A stretch of 44,934 nucleotides of DNA from an uncultured Bradyrhizobium sp. (GCF_947648125.1 NZ_CANSMR010000043.1:1-44934); one strand, 5' to 3'; numbered from the stretch's first letter, positions 24,607-32,847 are shown. Numbers and translations are program-made. Notes: a model not told the origin generated them from the letters alone.

Positions 24607-26343
24607 ATGCCGCGCGCGCTGACAATATCGGTCGGGCAATTCTCTGATCAGGGCCGCAAGGACACCAATCAGGATTTCCACGGCGTCTTGATCCCCGACG
24701 AGCCGCTGCTCGGCCTGAAGGGCATCGCGGTGGTGCTTGCCGACGGCATCTCCTCGAGCAGCGTCAGCCGCATCGCCGCCGAGTCCGCGGTCAAGAGCTT
24801 CCTGACCGATTACTACTGCACCTCGGAATCCTGGTCGGTGAAGACCTCGGCGCAGCGGGTGCTGGAGGCGACCAATTCCTGGCTGCACGCGCAGACCAGG
24901 CGCAGCCAGAACCCCTACGACAAGGACAAGGGTTACGTCTGCACGCTGAGCGCGCTGGTGATCCGGTCGACCACGGCGCATCTGTTCCATGTTGGCGACA
25001 GCAGGATCTACCGGGTCGCGGGCAACAGCCTCGAACAATTGACCAACGACCACCGCGTCGTGATCTCCTCGCAGCAGAGCTATCTCGGCCGTGCGCTCGG
25101 CGTGAACCCGCAACTCGAGATCGACTACCAGAATCTCCCGCTCGAGCGTGGCGACACCTTCCTGCTGGTGACCGACGGCATCTACGAGCACGTCCCGGCG
25201 CGGCAGCTCGCCAAGACCATCAGGGAGGGCGCTGCCGATCTCGATGCTGCCGCGAAGTCGATCGTCGCGCAGGCCTATGAGAACGGCAGCCTGGACAATC
25301 TCACCGCGCAGATCATCCGCATCGACGAATTGCCCGACAGCGACGCCAGCGAGGTGTTCGGCCAGCCCACCGAGCTGCCGCTGCCGCCGCTGCTCGATGC
25401 AAGGATGCTGTTCGACGGCTACCGCATCGTCCGCGAGCTGCATGCATCGCACCGCAGCCACATCTATCTCGCGGTCGACGAGGAGAGCGGCACCACGGTC
25501 ACGATCAAGATCCCCTCGATCGACCTGCGTGACGATGGCGCCTATCTGAAACGCTTCATGCTGGAGGAGTGGGTCGCCCGGCGGATCGACAGCCCGCATG
25601 TGCTGAAGCCGTTTCTGCCGCAGCGCAAGCGCAACTTCCTCTATGTCGCGATGGAGTACATCGACGGCCAGACCCTGACGCAGTGGATAACAGACAATCC
25701 CGCGCCGTCGCTCGAGACGGTGCGCGACATCACCGAGCAAATTGCAAAGGGGCTGCGCGCGTTCCACCGCAAGGAGATGCTGCACCAGGACGTCAGGCCC
25801 GACAACATCATGATCGACAACACCGGTACGGTGAAGATCATCGACTTCGGCTCGACGCGAATCTCTGGCGTCGCCGAGGCGGTGCCGGCGGGCGTCGAGG
25901 ACATTCTGGGGACCCAGCAATACACCGCACCGGAGTATTTCCTCAGCGAGGGCGGCACCGCGCGCTCGGACCTGTTCTCGCTCGGCGTCGTCACCTATCA
26001 GATGCTGACGGGACGCTTGCCCTATGGCGCGCAGATCGCGCGTGCCCGGACCCGAGCCGACTTCAACCGGCTGGTGTACCGTCCGGCTGCGCATAGCGGC
26101 CGCGAGATTCCGAACTGGGTCGACGGCACGCTGGAGCGCGCCGTGCGCGTCAGTCCGCTCAAGCGCTACGACAGCTTTTCCGAGTTCCTTTTCGACCTGC
26201 GCAATCCCAACGCAAAATATCTGACGACGTCATCGACGCCGCTGATCGAGCGCAACCCGGTGCTGTTCTGGAAGTCGACCACGCTGGTGCTGACGCTCGT
26301 CGTGGTGCTGCTGCTCGCCTACGGTGCGCATCATTTGCGGTAG
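24607..26343 (+). CDS. PP2C phosphatase / Ser-Thr kinase fusion, tail-anchored
   Basis: This 578-residue bifunctional protein begins with a PP2C domain at residues 1-240: RKDTNQD, LADGISS (Asp46), VGDSRIY (Asp131), VTDG (Asp190) and LDN (Asp230). A protein kinase domain follows at 268-535: VTIKIP with Lys301, HQDVRPDN with Asp395, DFGS with Asp413, and APE at 441-443. The usual HRDxK becomes HQDVR, so Arg397 replaces the catalytic-loop Lys. A single hydrophobic helix at 557-572 near the C terminus anchors it with the catalytic domains in the cytoplasm. Fusions of this kind sit beside nitrate, nitrite or formate transporters in many Proteobacteria. It likely controls the FNT channel or an associated pathway by reversible phosphorylation. 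Confidence 0.93.
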   Translation: MPRALTISVGQFSDQGRKDTNQDFHGVLIPDEPLLGLKGIAVVLADGISSSSVSRIAAESAVKSFLTDYYCTSESWSVKTSAQRVLEATNSWLHAQTRRSQNPYDKDKGYVCTLSALVIRSTTAHLFHVGDSRIYRVAGNSLEQLTNDHRVVISSQQSYLGRALGVNPQLEIDYQNLPLERGDTFLLVTDGIYEHVPARQLAKTIREGAADLDAAAKSIVAQAYENGSLDNLTAQIIRIDELPDSDASEVFGQPTELPLPPLLDARMLFDGYRIVRELHASHRSHIYLAVDEESGTTVTIKIPSIDLRDDGAYLKRFMLEEWVARRIDSPHVLKPFLPQRKRNFLYVAMEYIDGQTLTQWITDNPAPSLETVRDITEQIAKGLRAFHRKEMLHQDVRPDNIMIDNTGTVKIIDFGSTRISGVAEAVPAGVEDILGTQQYTAPEYFLSEGGTARSDLFSLGVVTYQMLTGRLPYGAQIARARTRADFNRLVYRPAAHSGREIPNWVDGTLERAVRVSPLKRYDSFSEFLFDLRNPNAKYLTTSSTPLIERNPVLFWKSTTLVLTLVVVLLLAYGAHHLR

Positions 26344-26365
26344 GGCTAGCCGCGAAGGGACTGTT

Positions 26366-26497
26366 CTCCCTCTCCCGCGTGCGGGGGAGGGCTGGGGTGG
26401 GGGTGTCTCCGCGAAGGGATTCTTCGAGTGGAGCGAGCCCCCACCCGTAGCGCATCTCCGATGCGCTACGACCTCCCCCGCAAGCGGGAGAGGTGAA
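26366..26497 (+). repeat. Palindromic repeat family A, copy 1
   Basis: A 132-base element starts CTCCCTCTCCCGC and ends GACCTCCCCCGCAAGCGGGA with GAGGTGA. Each end is itself a hairpin (CTCCC and GGGAG arms), a GGGGTGGGGG/CCCCCACCC pair brackets the middle, and an inner hairpin GCGCATC-TCC-GATGCGC is included. Other copies are at 31381-31507 (reversed) and 44809-44934 (same direction). Confidence 0.88.
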
Positions 26498-26523
26498 GCC
26501 AGCTCGCGGAGAGCCGGTCGTCG

Positions 26524-27312
26524 CTAATGCGTCGCGCCGGAGGCAATCGGATCCAGCCCGCTCTTGACCAGCGCGTCGCGCGCATCCGCCGAAGCGAGGA
26601 AGCCGATCAGCGCCTTGCCGGCGTCGGGCTCCTTCGAGACGGTCGCGATCCCTGCGGAGAACACCGTGATCTTCTGTAACGGCTCGGGCAAGGGACCGAC
26701 GATGTCGATGCCGGCAACCGGCTTCAGCTCCGAGATCTGCTGCAGGCCGATCTCGGCCTCGCCCTTGGCCACGATCTCGCCGACCGGGGTCGCCGGGATC
26801 ATCCGTGCCTTGTCCTTCATCTGGTCGGCGATGCCGAGCTTGCCGAACATTTCGGTCGAGACATAGACGCCGCTGGCGCTGTCGGAATAGGCGACCGATT
26901 TCGCCGCCAGCAGCGCCTGCTTGACGGTGTCGGCCGAACTGATGTCCGGCTTTGGCGCGCCTGATTTGACCGCGATGCCGATCGGCGACTTCACGAGGTC
27001 GACGCGGCTGTCGGCCACCACCTTGCCCTGCTTGATCAGGTCGCCCAGCGCATAGCCGACCATGATCAGCACGTCGGCGGGCTCGCCGCGCGCCAGCCGC
27101 ACCGGAATGGCGTTGGTCGTGGTGCCCATCGACGGTCCGAAGGCGGTCACCACCTTGTGGCCGGTCTTGCGCTCGAACTCCGGCACCAGCGCCTTGTAGG
27201 CCGCGGTCAGCCCGCCCGAGATCATGACATGGACTTCGGCTGCGGATGCGGCTGACGCGAGGGCGAGGGCGCCGATGACGGCGAGCGTGAGGGTGCGGAA
27301 GGTGGCGCGCAT
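26524..27312 (-). CDS. ModA-like periplasmic substrate-binding protein
   Basis: This 262-residue secreted binding protein has a signal peptide of about 24 residues (ALASAASA cut site) and a type II fold of the ModA/AcbH-like family: VHVMISGGLTAAYKALVPEF, GPSMGTTTNAIPVRLARGEPAD, VLIMVGYALGDLI, SPIGIAVKSGA and GEAEIGLQQISEL. Molybdate or another oxyanion is the usual ligand for close families, but some members bind organic compounds, so the ligand is open. No permease or ATPase gene is adjacent. It is convergent to the phosphatase/kinase gene. Confidence 0.85.
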   Translation of the reverse strand: MRATFRTLTLAVIGALALASAASAAEVHVMISGGLTAAYKALVPEFERKTGHKVVTAFGPSMGTTTNAIPVRLARGEPADVLIMVGYALGDLIKQGKVVADSRVDLVKSPIGIAVKSGAPKPDISSADTVKQALLAAKSVAYSDSASGVYVSTEMFGKLGIADQMKDKARMIPATPVGEIVAKGEAEIGLQQISELKPVAGIDIVGPLPEPLQKITVFSAGIATVSKEPDAGKALIGFLASADARDALVKSGLDPIASGATH

Positions 27313-27404
27313 GGAGTTTCTCCCTGGACGATTCTTGGGGCGCGTGGGTCGTCGTGGCCGGGGAGACTACTGCGCGAGGAGATGCGTGACTAGGGTTGCG
27401 CCGC

Positions 27405-27490
27405 CGTCATTGCGAGGAGCGAAGCGACGAAGCAATCCATCCTTCCGCATATGTTGAAAGATGGATTGCTTCGCTTCGCTCGCAATGACG
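27405..27490. repeat. Palindromic repeat family B, copy 3
   Basis: An 86-base near-palindrome starts CGTCATTGCGAGGAGCGAAG and returns as CGCTTCGCTCGCAATGACG, with the GCAATCCA/TGGATTGC inner arms. It is the reverse orientation of copy 2, seen from the extra AGG in its left arm. It lies upstream of the binding-protein gene and 19 bases downstream of the PHA depolymerase stop (minus strand). Confidence 0.88.
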
Positions 27491-27509
27491 GGGAAACAGC
27501 GTTACGCCC

Positions 27510-28739
27510 TCAAGAATTCACATGCACGAAATCGCGCAGCAGCGGGTAGATCTCGTTGTTCCAGCGCTTGCCGGAGAACACGCCGTAGTGGCCGACGCCG
27601 GCCTGCATGTGGTGCACCTTGCGATAGGTGCGCACGCCGGTGCAGAGGTCCTGCGCGGCGAGCGTCTGGCCGATCGAGCAGATGTCGTCCTTCTCGCCTT
27701 CCACCGTCATCAGGCCCATGCGCCGGATCGCCGCCGGGTTCACCGGGCGGCCGCGATGCATCAGCATGCCCTGCGGCAAGAGATGCTCCTGGAACACGTC
27801 GCGTACCGTCTCGATATAGAACTCCGCCGGCAGGTCCATCACGGCGAAATACTCGTCGTAGAAGGTCTTGATCACTTCGGCCTTGGCGGTCTCGCCTTTG
27901 GCGAGATGGTCGGCGAGGTCGATGTGCTGCTTGATGTGGCGCTCCAGGTTCATCGAGACGAACGCCGTCAGCTGCACGAAGCCGGGATAGACCTGACGTA
28001 GCGCGCCCTTGCACTGCATCGGCACGTAGTTGATCAGATTGTCCTCGAACCATTTGATCGGCTTGCTCTTGGCGAATTCGTTCACCTTGGTCGGTAGGAT
28101 CCTGGTGTCGATCGGCCCGGCCATCAGGGTCAGCGACGCTGGCCGCGCCGGATGATTGTCTTCCGACATGATCGCGGCGGCCGCCAGCGCCGACACCGAC
28201 GGCTGGCAGATCGCCACCATATGCGCGCGCGGGCCGAGCTGGCCGAGGAAGTCGATCAGGTGGTCGGTGTAGTCCTCGAGCCCGAACCGGCCCTCCTTGC
28301 GCGGGATGTCGCGAGGATTGTGCCAGTCGGTGATGTAGACGTCGTGGTCCTGCAGCAGCGTCTTCACGGTGCCGCGCAGCAGCGTGGCAAAATGGCCGGA
28401 CATCGGCGCCACCAGCAAGAGCCGCGGCTGCTCCGGTCCATCCACCTTCCTGAAATGCAGCAGCGAGCCGAACGGCGTCGCATAGGCGACCTCCTCGGTC
28501 ACCTGGTATTCCCGGTTGCCGGCGGACACGCTGCCGATGGCGTAGTCGGGACGGGCGTAGGTCAGGGTGGAGCGCGAGATCAGCTCAAGCGCCGCCGCGA
28601 GCCGGCCATACACCCGGTCGGCGGCGCCCTGCGGTACCAAATTGAGGTATTTCAGCGCCGCTGCAGCCCCGGTCCGCCATGGCGCCGTGAGGTCCATGTG
28701 GTTCTGGTAGGCTTGGTACATCATTGACATCATACGCAT
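27510..28739 (-). CDS. phaZ: Intracellular polyhydroxyalkanoate depolymerase
   Basis: This 409-residue enzyme degrades stored poly-3-hydroxybutyrate. It is the PhaZ1 type without a signal peptide: YQAYQNHMDLTAPWR at the start, RLLLVAPMSGHFATLLRGTV, DVYITDWHNPRDIP and the lipase-box-like MVAICQPSVSA. Cys178 there is in the nucleophile position, as in the Ralstonia type, and GVGHYGVFSGKRW is the histidine region. The start at 28739 was preferred, with further in-frame ATGs at 28733 and 28730. An upstream stretch in frame has no ribosome site. It stands alone and is divergent from the glutathione S-transferase gene. Confidence 0.94.
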   Translation of the reverse strand: MRMMSMMYQAYQNHMDLTAPWRTGAAAALKYLNLVPQGAADRVYGRLAAALELISRSTLTYARPDYAIGSVSAGNREYQVTEEVAYATPFGSLLHFRKVDGPEQPRLLLVAPMSGHFATLLRGTVKTLLQDHDVYITDWHNPRDIPRKEGRFGLEDYTDHLIDFLGQLGPRAHMVAICQPSVSALAAAAIMSEDNHPARPASLTLMAGPIDTRILPTKVNEFAKSKPIKWFEDNLINYVPMQCKGALRQVYPGFVQLTAFVSMNLERHIKQHIDLADHLAKGETAKAEVIKTFYDEYFAVMDLPAEFYIETVRDVFQEHLLPQGMLMHRGRPVNPAAIRRMGLMTVEGEKDDICSIGQTLAAQDLCTGVRTYRKVHHMQAGVGHYGVFSGKRWNNEIYPLLRDFVHVNS

Positions 28740-28908
28740 CCGCCCCTGGCTAGGCTGGATATGCAATATCGACGCCAGAGAGGGGGCGGGCTGCCCGGCA
28801 AATTGGCACGTGGCTTGCTGCAAAAATGAACGGCTTCGGGGGCGCGGCGGTTTGGACCGGCGCGCGGTGTCCGGGGGTCAGGACGCGTTCAGGGCGTGAG
28901 GGACTGAT

Positions 28909-29565
28909 ATGGCGAAGGCGACACTCACCATCAGCAGCAAGAATTATTCGTCCTGGTCGCTGCGCGGCTGGTTGCTGGCGAAATTCGCCGGGCTGGAGTT
29001 CGAGGAGGTGGTCACCGCGCCCGATGACCCCACGGCGCGGGCCGAGCTGCTGCTGCTGTCTTCGTCGATCCTGGTGCCCTGCCTGCGCCACGAGGGCGCG
29101 ACCGTCTGGGACACGCTGGCGATCGGCGAGTATCTCAACGAGATCATGCCGCATGCCGGGCTGCTGCCCGAGGACCGGATCCAGCGCGCGCATTGCCGTT
29201 CGATCTCGGGCGAAATCCATTCCGGCTTCACCACGCTGCGGTCGTCGCTGCCGGTCAATCTCAAGGGGCATTTTCCCGGCTTCAAGATCTGGTCGCGGGC
29301 GCAGGCCGATATCGACCGGGTCTGCACCATCTGGCGCGATTGTCTCGGCAAATCAGGAGGGCCGTTCCTGTTCGGCGAACGCCGCACCATGGCGGACGCG
29401 ATGTACGCGCCCGTCGTGACCCGCTTCATGACCTATGACGTGAAGCTCGACCCGGTTCTGGCGGCGTATGCCACGACCATCATGGCGATGCCCGAGATGC
29501 TGGAATGGATCGAGGCCGCGAAGGCCGAGCCTGCCGACGTCGAGGAGCTCGAGGTCGAATATTAG
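28909..29565 (+). CDS. Glutathione S-transferase family protein
   Basis: This 218-residue GST has an N-terminal thioredoxin-fold domain starting TLTISSKNYSSWSLRGWLLA, with the catalytic-type serines, and the conserved cis-Pro region SILVPCLRHEGATVWDTLAI. An alpha-helical C-terminal domain follows, with FLFGERRTMADAMYAPVVTR. It conjugates or reduces electrophiles using glutathione in the cytoplasm; the substrate is unknown. It is divergent from phaZ, and the start follows GGGACTGAT. No other glutathione gene is adjacent, though a GFA-family protein and glutathione peroxidase occur elsewhere in the window. Confidence 0.92.
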   Translation: MAKATLTISSKNYSSWSLRGWLLAKFAGLEFEEVVTAPDDPTARAELLLLSSSILVPCLRHEGATVWDTLAIGEYLNEIMPHAGLLPEDRIQRAHCRSISGEIHSGFTTLRSSLPVNLKGHFPGFKIWSRAQADIDRVCTIWRDCLGKSGGPFLFGERRTMADAMYAPVVTRFMTYDVKLDPVLAAYATTIMAMPEMLEWIEAAKAEPADVEELEVEY

Positions 29566-29884
29566 GCAGCGTGCGCCGGGCCTGCCGGCGCCGGCGGCTC
29601 AAGCTCCAGGCAAGCCTTGCTCAATGGACGTGCCGTCGGCGTCAGGCACGGGCGCCGCGCGGCGATCGGGCGCAGCGCGTGCCGAACGCAAATTCAGGTC
29701 TTGCTCCAAATGCTTCCGCCGCGATGGCCGTGCCCGGCGAGACCGATCGCCGCGGCACAACCGGGCTGGCAAGGATTTCGCATAGCAATGTGCGAGCTGT
29801 GACCGCGACGATGCGACGCTGCCGAAAATTTGGACGCTGAGCCGCGCCGCGATCTCGCGAACACGAGAACCGTGGAGGCTTGAA
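29566..29884. other. Intergenic spacer of 319 bases, no gene seen
   Basis: Between the GST and cupin genes I find only GC-rich frames without ribosome sites or family resemblance. The cupin ribosome site (GGAGG, 8 bases before the ATG) is at its end. No strong hairpin, repeat copy or promoter stands out. Confidence 0.5.
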
Positions 29885-30319
29885 ATGAACCAGCACGCCA
29901 TCGTCAGCAAATTCTCCCACGTCAAACCCGGTGACACCGAGTTCAAGGGCGGAGGTCTGCGCGACTTCTTCCTGTATCGCGATCTCGGCATCGCCGACGC
30001 TACCGGCGGGCAGGTGATCTGCCATCTGGTCAAGGCCAATCCCGACCTGCCGCCGGAAGAGGGCACCGGCTGGCACAAGCATCTGTGCGATTTTCAGATC
30101 GTCATCATGACCAAGGGCTGGGCGCGCTTCATGTACGAGGACAAGGAGACGCTGGTCGAGGCCGGCGACGTGATCCATCAGCGGCCCGGCATCACCCACT
30201 ATCTGTTCGATTACTCGAAGGACATGGAATACCTCGAGATCGTCAGCCCCGCCGATTTCAAGACCGTGGATGTGCCGCCGGCAACCGAGACGGTGCCGCC
30301 GGTGACGCCGTGGAAATGA
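29885..30319 (+). CDS. Cupin domain protein
   Basis: This 144-residue single-domain cupin has the first metal motif spread over TGWHKHLCDFQIVIMTKG (His-x-His) and the second in EAGDVIHQRPGITHYLFDYS, so a mononuclear metal site is likely. It is a conserved, cytoplasmic protein in Bradyrhizobium relatives; its reaction is unknown, with isomerase, dioxygenase or sensor roles all possible. GGAGG 8 bases upstream supports the ATG. A possible 45-residue protein gene starts 20 bases after its stop. Confidence 0.88.
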   Translation: MNQHAIVSKFSHVKPGDTEFKGGGLRDFFLYRDLGIADATGGQVICHLVKANPDLPPEEGTGWHKHLCDFQIVIMTKGWARFMYEDKETLVEAGDVIHQRPGITHYLFDYSKDMEYLEIVSPADFKTVDVPPATETVPPVTPWK

Positions 30320-30338
30320 TCGCGAGGAGGGGCCGCAA

Positions 30339-30476
30339 ATGTCGTCAGCCGAGGAATTAACCTTTGTCGTCGGCCGCTGGCTGCGGCCGATCGTCATGCT
30401 TCTGTATGTGGTGCGCCGCCTCGGCCTGATGACCACATCTAGCCGTGAACAACGGAGTACATTGCTCGATCAGTGA
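30339..30476 (+). CDS. Candidate 45-residue protein with a membrane-like segment
   Basis: An ATG at 30339 preceded by GAGGAGGGG at 7 bases opens 45 codons to a TGA. The product starts MSSAEELTFVVGRWLRPIVM and continues LLYVVRRLGL, so residues 9-25 could lie in a membrane, flanked by arginines. It begins 20 bases after the cupin stop and would be cotranscribed. The strong ribosome site is the main support; no family is recognised and it may not be expressed. Confidence 0.4.
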   Translation: MSSAEELTFVVGRWLRPIVMLLYVVRRLGLMTTSSREQRSTLLDQ

Positions 30477-30566
30477 TTCGGACGCGGTTCGTTCCATCCG
30501 CGTTCCAAATCTTAAAACGCCTGCGCGTGCGCGTCGCGTTTTGAAACAGCGCGCGCCAATGGCGCG

Positions 30567-30791
30567 TCAAGCCATGCCCGCCTGCTTCACGCGCGGCATG
30601 CGCCAGGCAATGACATTGACCTCCAGCGCGCCGCCGGTCGTGTCGTTGCGCCACTGGCCGTCGATGAAACGGCAGGCGAACGGCAGCTGATACGTTCCGC
30701 TGTGATCCTCACAAAGCACTTCCACGCGTTGTTCCGGCGAAGGTTCGCCATTGCCGTCGAATTGCGCCAGACGTTTTTCGCGCGTAGCCAT
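30567..30791 (-). CDS. Conserved small hypothetical protein (74 residues)
   Basis: The protein begins MATREKRLAQFDGNGEPSPE, continues with VEVLCEDHSGTYQLPFACRF, and ends with basic residues (RMPRVKQAG). I recognise the pattern as a short protein recurring in Bradyrhizobium relatives, of unknown function. It has no signal or membrane segment, and a Cys pair is present. The start at 30791 is chosen by this pattern; the frame stays open further upstream but there it runs into the next gene on the other strand. Confidence 0.65.
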   Translation of the reverse strand: MATREKRLAQFDGNGEPSPEQRVEVLCEDHSGTYQLPFACRFIDGQWRNDTTGGALEVNVIAWRMPRVKQAGMA

Positions 30792-30983
30792 ACGATCTGT
30801 CTCCACTGCCCAAGGTCGAGCCAAAAGGGGTCGAACCAAACAAGTTCCGAAGGCCCCCGTCCCCACGAGTCCCCGTAATGAGTGAAGCACACCGCTTGAA
30901 TGCGGTTTCAGTGTGGTATGTCTGCCTGGCTTTCTGCGTCGCGAGCACAAATCTGTGAATGACGCATGTGATTGGGGATGTCG

Positions 30984-31355
30984 ATGATCGCGCGCTTCGT
31001 TGTTGCCTTGCTCGTGCCGCTTGCACTCGGCGTCGTCGGAACCGCGCATGCGCAGGACGTTCCCGGCATCGAGATCTGCACCGTCGAGAAAACCATGGAG
31101 CGGCGCACCAGCTGCCTGCAGAGCAACGTCGATTTCCTGCAGAAGACGATCGGCAAGCTCACGTCGGATCATCAGCGGAAGCTCGACGCCGCCAACCGGC
31201 AGATCGAGAGCTTGAAGAGCACAATCGCGACCTTGCAGAAGCTCGTCACCGATCTGCAGGCGGCGCAGGTCAAGCTGACCGAGGATATGAAGAAGAAGGT
31301 TGACGCACCGCCGGCAAAGGATGCGGCGTCTGTTGCGAAGGACGGGACGAAGTAG
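30984..31355 (+). CDS. Secreted coiled-coil protein of unknown function
   Basis: This 123-residue protein starts at 30984 with GGGGA 5 bases before the ATG; an in-frame ATG at 30978 is also possible. It has a signal peptide (FVVALLVPLALGVVGTAHAQ). A short cysteine-bearing region follows (EICTVEKTMERRTSCLQ), then a long coiled coil of Lys, Leu and Asp/Glu heptads (residues about 45-105) and an Ala/Lys tail. It is periplasmic or envelope-associated and the role is unknown. Its neighbours give no clue. Confidence 0.75.
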   Translation: MIARFVVALLVPLALGVVGTAHAQDVPGIEICTVEKTMERRTSCLQSNVDFLQKTIGKLTSDHQRKLDAANRQIESLKSTIATLQKLVTDLQAAQVKLTEDMKKKVDAPPAKDAASVAKDGTK

Positions 31356-31380
31356 AAGAATTCCATCCGCGACCTCGCTT

Positions 31381-31507
31381 CACCTCTCCCGCTTGCGGGG
31401 GAGGTCGGATCGCATCGAGAGATGCGATCCGGGTGGGGGCTCTCTCCACGCAATGACTCGTGGAGAAAGCCCCCACCCCAGCCCTCCCCCGCAAGCGGGA
31501 GAGGGGG
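31381..31507 (-). repeat. Palindromic repeat family A, copy 2 (reversed)
   Basis: It starts CACCTCTCCCGCTTGCGGGG and ends CTCCCCCGCAAGCGGGAGAG. Inside are a GATCGCATC-GAGA-GATGCGATC hairpin and the GGGTGGGGG/CCCCCACCCC pair around a second hairpin (TCTCCACG and CGTGGAGA). It is the reverse complement of copies at 26366 and 44809 in overall order. It lies between the coiled-coil gene and the convergent enolase-superfamily gene. Confidence 0.88.
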
Positions 31508-31538
31508 CGCACCATTGTCGTGGCTCGCAGCGCGCCTT

Positions 31539-32642
31539 CTACGCCACCCGATACGTCTCCATCACATCGCGATCCGGCTCGTAGCCGAGCCCGGGGCCCT
31601 GCGGCACGGCGACATGGCCACGGGCGTCGACGTCGATGCGGTCGCCCCACAGGCAGGCGGGGCGCTTCATGAAGAACACCTCGATCAGGCCTTCGTCGCG
31701 GATCGCCATCAGATGCAGCGTGGCAAGGAAGCCCGGCCCGAAATAGGGCGAGTGCGGAATCACCTGGACGCCGAACTCGTCGGCGAGCACGGCCACGCGC
31801 AAAAATTCGGTGACGCCGCCGACCTTGATCACCGAGGGCTGGGCGTGACTGACCGCGCCCGCCGTCATCATCTGGCGGAATTGATGCACGGTGCAGGCGT
31901 TCTCGCCGGCGGCGATATCGAGCCGGCCTTCTCTTCGAACCTCGGCGAGCGTCGCAAAATCCTCCGGCGGCCAGACCGGCTCCTCCAGGAACATCGGCGC
32001 GGCCTGCTTGCAGTCGCGGGCGAACTGGATCGCCGCCGGTCCATCAAGCGGACAATTCATGTCGACCATCAGCGGCACGCCGGGGCCGATCGCTTCGCGC
32101 GCCGCGGCAACCGCGGGCACGGTGGTCTCGTGCAGCTTGATCGCGGCGTAACCGAGCTTGATCGCATTCTTGCATTCGGCGGCGATGTGCGCGGGATTGC
32201 CGATCCGCATCAGGCTCGCATAGGCCGGAATCGTGCTGCGCTTGGCGCCGCCGATCAATTGATGCAGCGGCACGCCCTTCACCTTGCCGGCGAGATCCCA
32301 CAGCGCGATGTCGAGCGCGGAGATCGCAAACATCGTGATGCCGTAGCGGCCGAACAGATGCAAATTGCGCTGGATCTGCTCCATCGCGGCGGGAATGCTG
32401 GCCGCATCAGGCACCTCGAGGCCGCGGGCCTGCGGCGCGATCATCTCGGCCACCGCCGCGCAGCTCGTCTTCGGGCAGACATAGGCGAAAGCATCGCCCC
32501 AGCCGGTCAGGCCTGCATCGGTCGAAACCTCGACCAGCACCATGTCGAGCGCCGAGATCGCGGAAGCGCCCTGGCGGAAGCTCGCAGGGCCAGCGTCATA
32601 GGGAATGCGGATATGGTGGGCGCGGACGTCGGTGATTTTCAT
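31539..32642 (-). CDS. Enolase-superfamily enzyme (mandelate racemase group)
   Basis: This 367-residue TIM-barrel enzyme has a capping domain to about residue 125 and a catalytic barrel. From the ATG at 32642 the visible active site is K169-L-H171, with metal ligands Asp194, Glu220 and Glu247, and His297 in IPHSPYFGPG. The usual mandelate-racemase group KxK is here KxH, so the second lysine is replaced by histidine. The reaction is probably acid-sugar or carboxylate dehydration or epimerisation, but it is not assigned. GGAAGGA upstream supports the start. The neighbouring branched-chain-type binding protein gene is upstream on the same strand. Confidence 0.88.
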   Translation of the reverse strand: MKITDVRAHHIRIPYDAGPASFRQGASAISALDMVLVEVSTDAGLTGWGDAFAYVCPKTSCAAVAEMIAPQARGLEVPDAASIPAAMEQIQRNLHLFGRYGITMFAISALDIALWDLAGKVKGVPLHQLIGGAKRSTIPAYASLMRIGNPAHIAAECKNAIKLGYAAIKLHETTVPAVAAAREAIGPGVPLMVDMNCPLDGPAAIQFARDCKQAAPMFLEEPVWPPEDFATLAEVRREGRLDIAAGENACTVHQFRQMMTAGAVSHAQPSVIKVGGVTEFLRVAVLADEFGVQVIPHSPYFGPGFLATLHLMAIRDEGLIEVFFMKRPACLWGDRIDVDARGHVAVPQGPGLGYEPDRDVMETYRVA

Positions 32643-32757
32643 TGTTGTTGTCCTTCCGATCGCAGGATGTAGCAGGATGTCCTTGAGCTCGTGATGGCCG
32701 GACGCGGCAGCCTGGATGGCGCTGCTTCGGCTCGCCTGGGTTCCAGCCACATCGCAG

Positions 32758-32833
32758 GTCTTGCTTGTAGAGTCTTGGTTGTAAAGCCTTGCTTGTCGCG
32801 AGTCTTGCTCGTGACAAGTGTTGCTCGTGAATC
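32758..32833. repeat. Degenerate tandem repeat, five units of 14-16 bases
   Basis: Five units start at 32758, 32772, 32786, 32802 and 32818: GTCTTGCTTGTAGA, GTCTTGGTTGTAAA, GCCTTGCTTGTCGCGA, GTCTTGCTCGTGACAA and GTGTTGCTCGTGAATC. The first two are 14 bases and the last three 16. The array is in the 258-base space upstream of the enolase-type gene and downstream of the binding-protein gene. Confidence 0.7.
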
Positions 32834-32847
32834 GTGTCGAAGACGTG

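Noticed and set aside
24574-26094. 506-codon minus-strand frame over the phosphatase/kinase gene
   Set aside because: The opposite strand carries intact PP2C and kinase motifs; this frame has none.
32758-32833. CRISPR-like reading of the tandem repeat
   Set aside because: Units follow each other with no spacers, are only 14-16 bases, and no cas gene is near.
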